This document shows positions 46,659 through 53,740 of a stretch of 64,000 nucleotides of DNA, in pieces (the stretch's first letter is position 1; every line of letters begins with the position of its first letter). The position numbers were made by a program, and so were the translations under genes. This DNA is from UBA1847 sp942492205. Its GTDB lineage: Bacteria > Pseudomonadota > Gammaproteobacteria > Steroidobacterales > Woeseiaceae. Below the pieces are notes generated by a model. That model was not told the DNA's origin. It was given only the letters and a program-made list of their open reading frames with translations, and made no database searches. The stretch covers positions 455,290 to 519,289 of the forward strand of contig CALODT010000003.1 in NCBI GenBank assembly GCA_942492205.1, given 5' to 3'.

Positions 46659-46715
46659 CGTGCCCCCGCAAAATCAGGCTGTTGTCTTGGTGCTGCGGGG
46701 CGGAAGTTCTGGCAT

Positions 46716-46792
46716 CGGGGCATGGCGCAGTCTGGTAGCGCATCTGCTTTGGGAGCAGAGGGTCGGGGGTTCGAATCCCTCTGCCCCGACCA
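46716..46792 (+). tRNA. tRNA-Pro (UGG)
   Basis: 77 bases with CCA encoded. Acceptor CGGGGCA pairs with the 3' strand TGCCCCG; the anticodon loop TTTGGGA sits between TCTGC and GCAGA; T-loop TTCGAAT. Confidence 0.96.
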
Positions 46793-46825
46793 GGTTCCGG
46801 TTTCGGCAGGACGGACATATTAGAG

Positions 46826-46902
46826 GCGCCCGTAGCTCAACTGGATAGAGCATCAGCCTTCTAAGCTGAATGTTGCAGGTTCGAGTCCTGCCGGGCGCGC
46901 CA
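46826..46902 (+). tRNA. tRNA-Arg (UCU)
   Basis: 77 bases with CCA encoded. Acceptor GCGCCCG pairs with CGGGCGC; anticodon loop CTTCTAA between TCAGC and GCTGA; T-loop TTCGAGT. It lies 33 bp after tRNA-Pro, in one transcript. Confidence 0.96.
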
Positions 46903-46956
46903 TTTCGATGCGCTTGCATCTGGATGGCGACTTGCGAGTAAAATTGAAAGATCAGT

Positions 46957-47033
46957 GGTGGGCGTAGCTCAGTTGGTAGAGCCCCGGGTTGTGATCCCGG
47001 TCGTCGTGGGTTCGAGTCCCATCGTCCACCCCA
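46957..47033 (+). tRNA. tRNA-His (GUG)
   Basis: Includes the histidine-specific G at position -1 (46957) opposite discriminator C, then acceptor GTGGGCG pairing with CGTCCAC. The anticodon loop contains GTG. CCA encoded at 47031-47033, followed by TTTTT. Its 3' part is the source of the repeats that follow. Confidence 0.96.
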
Positions 47034-47158
47034 TTTTTGGTGGTAGCCCGGGATACGTTACGGGTTGCCGGGTCGACCGGGATCGATTGTTTATGATCCC
47101 GGTCGGGTGAGTAAGCAGGGTAGGTGGGAAAATAGGGAATGGCGAACGTCTCCGGGCA

Positions 47159-47187
47159 GTGGGGTTCGAGTCCCATCGTCCACCCCA
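47159..47187 (+). repeat. tRNA-His 3'-end copy 1
   Basis: T-arm, acceptor strand CGTCCAC, discriminator and CCA of tRNA-His, with no 5' half able to form a full tRNA. Confidence 0.92.
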
Positions 47188-47291
47188 CTTTTGGTGGATC
47201 CGTGCTCGGGCCAACCGGGATCGATTGTTTATGATCCCGGTCGGGCACAAGTAGAAGGCCGGGTAGGCGAACGGTTAGGCGAACTTCCGTA

Positions 47292-47320
47292 GTGGGGTTC
47301 GAGTCCCATCGTCCACCCCA
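47292..47320 (+). repeat. tRNA-His 3'-end copy 2
   Basis: Identical to copy 1; followed by TTTTTGATGG and a hairpin (GGCAAGGCGTGA / TCACGGCTTGTC, one mismatch). Confidence 0.92.
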
Positions 47321-47441
47321 TTTTTGATGGCAAGGCGTGATTCGTCACGGCTTGTCGAGCGAACCGGGATCGCTTGTTTATGATCCCGGTCGGGCACAAG
47401 TAGCAGGTTGGGAGGGAAAATAGGGTTCGGCGAACTTCTGG

Positions 47442-47470
47442 GTGGGGTTCGAGTCCCATCGTCCACCCCA
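47442..47470 (+). repeat. tRNA-His 3'-end copy 3
   Basis: Identical to copy 1; followed by CTTTTTTGG and a hairpin TAGGCCG / CGGCCTA whose arms differ from the one after copy 2. Confidence 0.92.
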
Positions 47471-47591
47471 CTTTTTTGGTAGGCCGGGATCTGTCACGGC
47501 CTATCAGGCCAACCGGGATCGATTGTTTATGATCCCGGTCGGTCACAAGTAGCAGGTCGGGTAGTCGGTCTGGGTCTGAAGGATCTCCTGA

Positions 47592-47620
47592 GTGGGGTTC
47601 GAGTCCCATCGTCCACCCCA
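47592..47620 (+). repeat. tRNA-His 3'-end copy 4
   Basis: Identical to copy 1; followed by the same TTTTTGATGG hairpin as copy 2, then a decayed second hairpin before tRNA-Lys. Confidence 0.92.
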
Positions 47621-47730
47621 TTTTTGATGGCAAGGCGTGATTCGTCACGGCTTGTCGGGCTAACCGGGATCGCTTATCGATGATCCATGTTGGTCGCAGA
47701 GAAAAGCGCGCCGTGCGTGCTGTTACGGAC

Positions 47731-47806
47731 GGGCCTCTAGCTCAGTTGGTAGAGCAGGAGACTCTTAATCTCTTGGTCCGGGGTTCGAGTCCCCGGGGGC
47801 CCACCA
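47731..47806 (+). tRNA. tRNA-Lys (CUU)
   Basis: 76 bases with CCA encoded. Acceptor GGGCCTC pairs with GGGGCCC (one G-T); anticodon loop CTCTTAA between GGAGA and TCTCT; T-loop TTCGAGT. No convincing promoter of its own was seen, so it may be read from the tRNA-Pro promoter through the repeats. Confidence 0.93.
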
Positions 47807-47818
47807 TCCGTGACAGGC

Positions 47819-48517
47819 TTACGCCGAGCGACCGTCGGCAATCGCCCGCAGCTGCTCCCAATTCTGCACGCGCATCTTGCCGCGTGGCGCATAAATGACG
47901 CCGTCACGTTTCATGCTTGCCATCTGCCGGCATACCGTTTCTTCGCTTAAGCCAAGGAATTCCGCAATATCGTTGCGCGAGAATGGCAGCGCGAATCGAT
48001 CGTCCGTGACGGGGGCTTTCGGCGCCAGCAGCAGAATGAAAGCGGCGATCTTTCCTGCCGCGGTCTTGTGCCCCATAACCTCCATCATCGCTCGGCTCTG
48101 TGCCAGTTGCGCGTTCAATGCTGCGATGAGTCTCAGCCCGATTTTCGGCTCGTCTTTGAAAGCGCGAATCAGGGCGCGATGCCGGATCTTGCAGGCCTGG
48201 CCATCGGTGGCCGCGACAGCGGTGTACTCGTGGCGATCCTGCTCCAGGGACTGCAGGCCAAACACCAGCTTACCCGGGACGCCGAGGCCGACGATTTGCT
48301 CGTGCCCCTCCGAGCCGTTGCTTGTTATCTTGACCAGGCCGCTGCTCAGTGAATACAGGCTTGTACTTGTCTGACCGCGCGAGAAAAGCACCTGGCCGGT
48401 CTGGAAGCTGATCTGCTTGACCGCGTCGGTAACCAGGCAATTCAGGTTGGCCGCCGATACCGAGCCCACTTCGGTATGGAGTTCAAAAAACGGGCACTCA
48501 CTGTTGTTGCAGCTCAT
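47819..48517 (-). CDS. CRP/FNR-family transcription regulator, FNR-like
   Basis: 232 residues: N-terminal cNMP-like beta-barrel (about 30-130) and C-terminal winged helix with FSRNDIAEFLGLSEETVCRQMASMKRDGVI. The recognition helix EETVCR keeps the E and R that in FNR contact TTGAT. Four cysteines could bind a cluster: C3 and C8 (CNNSEC), C27 and C109. The spacing differs from E. coli FNR (CX2CX5C plus C122). The closest role is an oxygen- or NO-responsive regulator. It is convergent with tRNA-Lys 12 bp away. Confidence 0.85.
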   Translation of the reverse strand: MSCNNSECPFFELHTEVGSVSAANLNCLVTDAVKQISFQTGQVLFSRGQTSTSLYSLSSGLVKITSNGSEGHEQIVGLGVPGKLVFGLQSLEQDRHEYTAVAATDGQACKIRHRALIRAFKDEPKIGLRLIAALNAQLAQSRAMMEVMGHKTAAGKIAAFILLLAPKAPVTDDRFALPFSRNDIAEFLGLSEETVCRQMASMKRDGVIYAPRGKMRVQNWEQLRAIADGRSA

Positions 48518-48679
48518 CGCTACGCATTGCTTCTTATGGGTGGCTGTGAGACCTCATGATCCATGAAAGCCGGCAATGCATCGATAGTGACTTTTGCCGG
48601 CCAATTCTCGGTATTTACGTAGGCGAAACTGACGAATATCAGTTTGCGATTGCGGCGACGAAACGGCGCTGGAATGCTG

Positions 48680-49357
48680 TCACGGCGCCAGCCGGCCGAT
48701 CTTCCAGCGGCCATTATCCTGCAAGGTGTACTGGAAGCGATCGTGCAGGCGATTGCGCCGCCCCTGCCAGAATTCGATTTCGCGCGGCACGACGCGGTAG
48801 CCGCCCCAGAAGGTCGGCAACGGTACTTCCTTGTTGCGGAACTTGTCCTTGAGTTTCTGGAATTCGGTTTCGAGTATCGAGCGCGAGGAAATGACGCTGC
48901 TTTGAGCCGAGACCCAGGCGCCGATCTGGCTGCCGCGCGGCCGGGTCATGAAGTACTTCAGGGTCTCACTCGTCGGGATTTTTTCCGCCTTGCCTGAAAT
49001 ACGTACCTGCCGCGCCGAATCGGACCAGAAGAACAGCAGCGCCACGTTCGGGTTGCCTTCGATATCGCGGGCCTTCTTGCTCTCGAAGTTTGAGAAAAAC
49101 ACGAAGCCCTTGTCGTCGAAATATTTCAGTAGCACGGTTCGGCTCGACGGCCGACCTTCACTGTCAACCGTCGCGATGGAAACCGCGTTCGGGTCCATCG
49201 GAACAGTCTCGCAGGCATAGCCAAACCAGTCCGCAAACTGTACGTATGGATCGTCATCGAGATCCTCCCGATCCAGCGCGAAGCCGGTGGCGGATCGTCG
49301 CAGGCCGGCAACATTTATCCCGTGCGCCTTCGAAATCGGTTTCTGGTCATCTGACAT
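48680..49357 (-). CDS. pdxH: Pyridoxamine/pyridoxine 5'-phosphate oxidase
   Basis: 225 residues. FMN-binding RPSSRTVLLKYFDDKGFVFFSNFESKKARDI, VRISGKAEKI, SAQSSVISSR, and the C-terminal EFWQGRRNRLHDRFQY. It oxidises PNP/PMP to pyridoxal phosphate. The 162-bp gap downstream to the FNR-like start holds the regulator's promoter region; no clear operator was seen there. Confidence 0.96.
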   Translation of the reverse strand: MSDDQKPISKAHGINVAGLRRSATGFALDREDLDDDPYVQFADWFGYACETVPMDPNAVSIATVDSEGRPSSRTVLLKYFDDKGFVFFSNFESKKARDIEGNPNVALLFFWSDSARQVRISGKAEKIPTSETLKYFMTRPRGSQIGAWVSAQSSVISSRSILETEFQKLKDKFRNKEVPLPTFWGGYRVVPREIEFWQGRRNRLHDRFQYTLQDNGRWKIGRLAP

Positions 49358-49441
49358 GTGCCAAATATTAAGGGTCTGGGCCCCATTAGCAACAAATCGC
49401 GTTATTATCGACCAACCACAGCGGTGCGGACGGAGAGCGCC

Positions 49442-49921
49442 ATGTCACGACTCGAAGAATTTCGCCGCAAGAAGTCCATCCATCTTTGGCCGATCACGCT
49501 GCTGCGCGTGTACACAGGCGTCTTTTTTCTCTACTACGGCTTCGGCAAGGTCAGGAACCCGCAGTTCGCCGACGGCCTCGCCGGTTTCGTGACAGGGCGG
49601 CTGGAGGAAAGCGCCGGCTTCATACGGCCGTTCCTGGAGTCCGTGGTGCTGCCCAACAACGGGCTGTTCGCCATTCTCGTCGCCTGGGGCGAGCTTGCGC
49701 TTGGACTTGCCCTGATTCTCGGGCTGGCGACCCGCTGGGCGTCAATCGCAGGGGCATTGATGGTTGCCGCCTTCTGGGCGACCAAGGGGCAGGGCTTCCT
49801 GGACGCACAGAATCACGACGCGGTCTGGTTCATGATCTTTGTCGTGCTGGCGACAGTGCACGCTGGCAGGGCGCACAGCCTCGACGAGCGGCTGGCACAT
49901 CGCTTTCGATTCCTGGCCTGA
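49442..49921 (+). CDS. DoxX family membrane protein
   Basis: 159 residues from the ATG at 49442. Four predicted membrane helices; DoxX pattern WPITLLRVYTGVFFLYYGFGKVRNP, FAILVAWGELALGLALILGLATRWAS, and a final helix with WFMIFVVLATVHAGR. DoxX-like proteins are linked to quinone redox, sulfur oxidation or oxidative stress, but function varies. Divergent from pdxH. Confidence 0.85.
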   Translation: MSRLEEFRRKKSIHLWPITLLRVYTGVFFLYYGFGKVRNPQFADGLAGFVTGRLEESAGFIRPFLESVVLPNNGLFAILVAWGELALGLALILGLATRWASIAGALMVAAFWATKGQGFLDAQNHDAVWFMIFVVLATVHAGRAHSLDERLAHRFRFLA

Positions 49922-49982
49922 CGACGTCCCGATAGCCCGATTCGACCCGGCAGCTCCGCTGCCAGTGCCCGAACGCGAAGCG

Positions 49983-50011
49983 TGCATTGCCGATTGCTAC
50001 CAATATATAAT
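49983..50011 (+). promoter_or_regulatory. Promoter of tRNA-Leu
   Basis: A perfect TATAAT at 50006-50011, preceded at 17 bases by the weak -35 TGCATT. Start about 50018, 39 bp before the tRNA. Confidence 0.55.
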
Positions 50012-50055
50012 GGCCGGCTGGACAGGCAGTGCGGGGTTCGACATCGCACGCGTTG

Positions 50056-50141
<86 letters not shown>

Positions 50142-50198
50142 AGTCCGAATCTGTCCGCAACTTAATCGTAAGTCACTAAATTAAAGAGAATTTATAGA

Positions 50199-51494
50199 AT
50201 GAATGTCACTGTCGAGTCGACCGGTGCTCTGGAGCGTCGCATGCGCGTCGAACTGCCAATCGAGCCCATTGAGCAGCAGGTGAGCTCACGACTGAAGAAC
50301 GTCGGCCGCACGGCGAAGATCAAGGGTTTCCGGCCGGGCAAAGTGCCCGCGAAAGTCGTGAAACAGCGCTATGGCAAACAGGTTCGCGAGGAGGTGCTCG
50401 GCGAGGTCCTGCAGAAGAGCTACTCCGATGCCGTAATGCAGCAGAACCTGAAGCCGGCTGGCGGGCCGCAGATCGAGACCCTCGACGAGGATGGCAAGAC
50501 GTTCGCCTACGTCGCTACCTTCGAGATCATGCCCGAGGTTGTGCTGAAAGACCTCGAAAAGATCAAGATCGAGAAGCCGGACGTGCAGATCGATGCAAGC
50601 GATGTCGACGATATGCTCCTGAACCTGCGTACCCAGAAAGCCAGCTGGGAGACAGTCGATCGCAAGAGCAAGGATGGCGACCGTGTCGTCGTCGACTTCG
50701 CGGGCGAGCTGAACGGCGAACCATTCCCGGGCGGGCAGGGCACGGAGATACCGGTGGTACTTGGCGAAGGGCAGATGCTGCCTGATTTCGAAAAGGGCCT
50801 GAAAGGCATCAAGGCTGGTGACGAAAAGACCTTCAAGGTGAAGTTCCCGAAGGACTATCACGCTGAAGATCTTGCCGGTCAAAAAGCAGACTTCACGATC
50901 AAGACGCATCGTGTCGAAGAGCGCGTGCTGCCGGAACTCAACGACGAACTTGCAGAGATGTTCAACGTGACGGAGGGCGGTCTCGAGCAATTCGAAAAGG
51001 ACGTGCGCGAGAACATGCAGCGAGAAGCCGAGCAGAAGGTGAAGAACGATATTCGTGAGCAGGTGATGGAATCGTTACTGGCGGCCAACCCCCTGGAAAT
51101 TCCGAATACGCTCAAGCAACAGGAAGCGCATTCCCTGCAGCACGACGCCATGCGCCGGATGGGCATCGAAGATCACGACCAGGCGCCACCGATCGAGAAT
51201 TTCCTGGAGACGGGCGAAAAGCGCGTGCGGCTGGGCCTGTTGCTGCGCCAGGTGATTACCGACAAGGGGCTGAAAGCCGATGAGGCCAGTCTGCGCGCTC
51301 ACGTCGAGGAGATGTGCGCGAGTTACGAGAATTCCGGTGAGATGGTTGAAATGTACCTCAGCAACCCGCAGGTCATGCAACAGATCGAGCCGATGGTGGT
51401 CGAACAAATGGCCGTCGACTGGCTTCTCGAGAACGGCAAGGTCAAGAACAAGAAGATCTCGTTCAAGGACTACATGAACGCACCGTCTTCGTGA
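50199..51494 (+). CDS. tig: Trigger factor
   Basis: 431 residues (E. coli 432). The ribosome-binding motif is GFRPGKVPAKVVKQRYG near residue 45; the FKBP-type isomerase domain lies at about 150-245 (DGDRVVVDFAGELNGEPFPGG, VLGEGQMLPDFEKGLKG), then the helical chaperone arms. It binds nascent chains at the exit tunnel. It heads tig-clpP-clpX-lon-hup, the conserved proteostasis order. Confidence 0.97.
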   Translation: MNVTVESTGALERRMRVELPIEPIEQQVSSRLKNVGRTAKIKGFRPGKVPAKVVKQRYGKQVREEVLGEVLQKSYSDAVMQQNLKPAGGPQIETLDEDGKTFAYVATFEIMPEVVLKDLEKIKIEKPDVQIDASDVDDMLLNLRTQKASWETVDRKSKDGDRVVVDFAGELNGEPFPGGQGTEIPVVLGEGQMLPDFEKGLKGIKAGDEKTFKVKFPKDYHAEDLAGQKADFTIKTHRVEERVLPELNDELAEMFNVTEGGLEQFEKDVRENMQREAEQKVKNDIREQVMESLLAANPLEIPNTLKQQEAHSLQHDAMRRMGIEDHDQAPPIENFLETGEKRVRLGLLLRQVITDKGLKADEASLRAHVEEMCASYENSGEMVEMYLSNPQVMQQIEPMVVEQMAVDWLLENGKVKNKKISFKDYMNAPSS

Positions 51495-51546
51495 GACAAT
51501 CCCCGGCAACAACCAAAGCCGCATCGGCCAACACGGAACTGACATT

Positions 51547-52170
51547 ATGAGCGCAACAGCATTGAATCTCGTCCCCATGGTCGTCGAGCAGACGGCGCGC
51601 GGCGAGCGTGCCTACGACATCTATTCGAGGCTTCTGAAAGATCGCCTTATTTTCATTGTCGGTCCGGTCGAAGACCAGATGGCCAACCTGGTCGTTGCCC
51701 AGCTGCTCTATCTCGAGTCAGAGAACGCCAACAAAGACATCCACCTGTACATCAATTCGCCGGGTGGCGTCGTATCTTCCGGGCTTTCCATTTACGACAC
51801 GATGCAGTTCATCAACTGCGATGTTTCGACCATCTGCGTGGGGCAGGCCGCCAGCATGGGTGCGCTGCTGCTGGCCGGTGGCGCCAAGGGCAAGCGCTAC
51901 GCGCTGCCGCATTCGCGCGTCATGGTGCACCAGCCGAGCGCCGGCTATCAGGGACAGGTGACGGATATTCATATCCATGCCCAGGAGGTGCTGGAGCTGA
52001 AGCGGCGCCTCAATGCCATCATGGCCAAGCACACCGGCCAGAGTGTCGAGCAGATCGAGCAGGATCTGGAGCGCGATAATTTCATGAGTGCTGAAGCCGC
52101 CCGCGAATACGGGCTGGTTGACAATGTACTCGAGAAGCGTCAGCAGATCGCCAACAAAGACGACGACTGA
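51547..52170 (+). CDS. clpP: ATP-dependent Clp protease proteolytic subunit
   Basis: 207 residues. Catalytic serine in GQAASMGALLLAGG, histidine in RVMVHQPSAG, with the aspartate further on. The N-terminal MSATALNLVPMVVEQTARGERAYDIYSRLL contains the propeptide that is self-removed. It forms the two-ring chamber used with ClpX or ClpA. Confidence 0.97.
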   Translation: MSATALNLVPMVVEQTARGERAYDIYSRLLKDRLIFIVGPVEDQMANLVVAQLLYLESENANKDIHLYINSPGGVVSSGLSIYDTMQFINCDVSTICVGQAASMGALLLAGGAKGKRYALPHSRVMVHQPSAGYQGQVTDIHIHAQEVLELKRRLNAIMAKHTGQSVEQIEQDLERDNFMSAEAAREYGLVDNVLEKRQQIANKDDD

Positions 52171-52225
52171 TCTTATATAAATCAATAACTTGACAGAATA
52201 CTTCTCACTTCCGAGACGTGGCGCT

Positions 52226-52254
52226 TTGCACCTCGAAAGAGCGCATGTTATATA
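52226..52254 (+). promoter_or_regulatory. Separate promoter for clpX
   Basis: TTGCAC (52226-52231), 17 bases, TATATA (52249-52254), giving a start about 52261 in the 148-bp clpP-clpX gap. Confidence 0.65.
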
Positions 52255-52318
52255 CAGACCCAGTCTTGTTAAGTGCACGTAACAGACTGATTTTTTTGGA
52301 CACAGAGGCCGGCACAGT

Positions 52319-53635
52319 ATGAGCGACGATTCCCGCGGTAAGAACGAGGACGGCAAACTCCTTTATTGTTCTTTTTGCGGCAAATCCCAGCACGAGGTTC
52401 GCAAGCTGATCGCCGGACCTTCCGTCTTCATCTGTGACGAGTGTGTCGAGCTCTGCAACGACATCATTCGCGAGGAGCTCGAGGACACGGGCGATACCGC
52501 CCAGGACAAGCTTCCCAAACCCAAGGAAATCAAGGATGTACTCGACGAGTACGTCATAGGCCAGATGCGCGCCAAGAAGGTCCTCTCGGTCGCGGTCTAC
52601 AACCACTACAAGCGCCTCAACGAACGCCAGAAAGAACGCGGCAAGGACGATATCGAACTCGCCAAGAGCAATATTCTGCTGATTGGCCCCACCGGCTGCG
52701 GCAAGACGCTGCTCGCCGAAACGCTGGCACGGCTGCTGAACGTGCCGTTCACCATCGCTGACGCGACGACGCTGACCGAAGCCGGTTACGTTGGCGAGGA
52801 CGTTGAGAACATCATCCAGAAGCTGCTGCAGAAGTGCGACTACGATGTCGACAAGGCGCAGACCGGCATCGTTTACATCGACGAAATCGACAAGATCTCG
52901 CGCAAGTCGGACAACCCGTCCATCACACGGGACGTATCGGGCGAGGGCGTGCAGCAGGCGCTGCTGAAGCTCATCGAAGGCACGGTTGCCTCCGTACCGC
53001 CGCAGGGTGGCCGCAAGCATCCGCAGCAGGAGTTCCTGCAGGTGGACACGGGCAATATCCTGTTTATCTGTGGCGGCGCATTTGCCGGCCTCGAGAAGAT
53101 CATCCTGAATCGCTCGACCAAGAGTGGCATCGGTTTCGTCGCCGACGTCAAGACGGAAGAGGATGAGCAGAGTATCGGAGAACTGCTGGTCGACGTTGAG
53201 CCGGAAGACCTGATTCGCTTCGGCCTGATTCCGGAGTTCGTGGGCCGCCTGCCGGTGGTCGCTACCCTGGAAGAGCTCGACGAAGACGCACTGATCCAGA
53301 TCCTTCTGGAGCCGAAGAACGCGCTTACCAAGCAATACAGCCGTCTCTTCGAGATGGAGGGCGTCGAACTCGAGTTCCGCGAGGATGCGTTACGTGCCGT
53401 TGCCAAGAAGGCGATGGAGCGCAAGACCGGTGCCCGCGGACTGCGCACAATTCTCGAGAACGTGTTGCTCGATACGATGTACGACCTGCCGTCGTCGACG
53501 ACCGCGAAGAAGGTTGTCGTTGACGAGGCGGTGGTGACAGGCGAGACACAACCATACGTCATCTACGAGTCTGACGAACCGCCGACCGTGAATATCGAGC
53601 AGCCGCCTCGTCCCACCGGTTCCGACGGCGCTTAA
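52319..53635 (+). CDS. clpX: ATP-dependent Clp protease ATP-binding subunit ClpX
   Basis: 438 residues. The N-terminal four-cysteine zinc domain CSFCGKSQHEV...FICDECVELC binds adaptors. AAA+ motifs are Walker A GPTGCGKTLLAETLA, Walker B IVYIDEIDKI, the pore loop EAGYVGEDVEN, and the IGF-type loop that docks to ClpP (SGIGFVADVK). It unfolds substrates for ClpP. Confidence 0.97.
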   Translation: MSDDSRGKNEDGKLLYCSFCGKSQHEVRKLIAGPSVFICDECVELCNDIIREELEDTGDTAQDKLPKPKEIKDVLDEYVIGQMRAKKVLSVAVYNHYKRLNERQKERGKDDIELAKSNILLIGPTGCGKTLLAETLARLLNVPFTIADATTLTEAGYVGEDVENIIQKLLQKCDYDVDKAQTGIVYIDEIDKISRKSDNPSITRDVSGEGVQQALLKLIEGTVASVPPQGGRKHPQQEFLQVDTGNILFICGGAFAGLEKIILNRSTKSGIGFVADVKTEEDEQSIGELLVDVEPEDLIRFGLIPEFVGRLPVVATLEELDEDALIQILLEPKNALTKQYSRLFEMEGVELEFREDALRAVAKKAMERKTGARGLRTILENVLLDTMYDLPSSTTAKKVVVDEAVVTGETQPYVIYESDEPPTVNIEQPPRPTGSDGA

Positions 53636-53678
53636 GTCTTGCGGCCCATCGGCCGATAGATTTTGTGTGGCAATCCCG

Positions 53679-53706
53679 CTTGAAATGCGACCATACGGGC
53701 GCATTT
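53679..53706 (+). promoter_or_regulatory. Sigma-32 heat-shock promoter before lon
   Basis: CTTGAAA (53679-53685), 13 bases, GCGCATTT (53699-53706), against the consensus CTTGAAA-N11-16-CCCCATNT: full match of the first box, five of seven defined bases of the second. It lies 35 bp before the lon start. Confidence 0.75.
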
Positions 53707-53740
53707 CTCCTTACAGTCTGTTTTAACGAGGTCGAACCTG

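Larger units (their letters stand above)
47034..47690 (+). repeat. Tandem repeats derived from the 3' part of tRNA-His
   Basis: Four copies of the 29-base T-arm/acceptor/CCA end of tRNA-His (with one extra G in the T-stem) end at 47187, 47320, 47470 and 47620, i.e. 154, 133, 150 and 150 bases apart counting from the true tRNA end at 47033. Between them is an inverted repeat, ACCGGGATC...GATCCCGGT, at 47075-47104, 47214-47241, 47363-47390, 47512-47539 and, degenerate, about 47663. Its right arm (TGATCCCGGTCG) equals the 3' anticodon arm of tRNA-His (46992-47003). Each CCA is followed by a T-run and, in three of the five spacers plus the last partial one, a short hairpin whose arms differ but still pair. 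Confidence 0.92.

Noticed and set aside
46952..47648. Minus-strand frames with repeated DRDHKQSIPV and GWTMGLEP peptides
   Set aside because: They are antisense translations of the tRNA-His repeats. E. coli rtT repeats do encode a small basic protein, but these frames have no ribosome binding site and include the real tRNA-His.
47034..47690. Phage or integrative-element attachment sites (tRNA 3'-end copies)
   Set aside because: Attachment duplicates normally flank kilobases of mobile DNA with an integrase. Here copies are 133-154 bases apart with no integrase.
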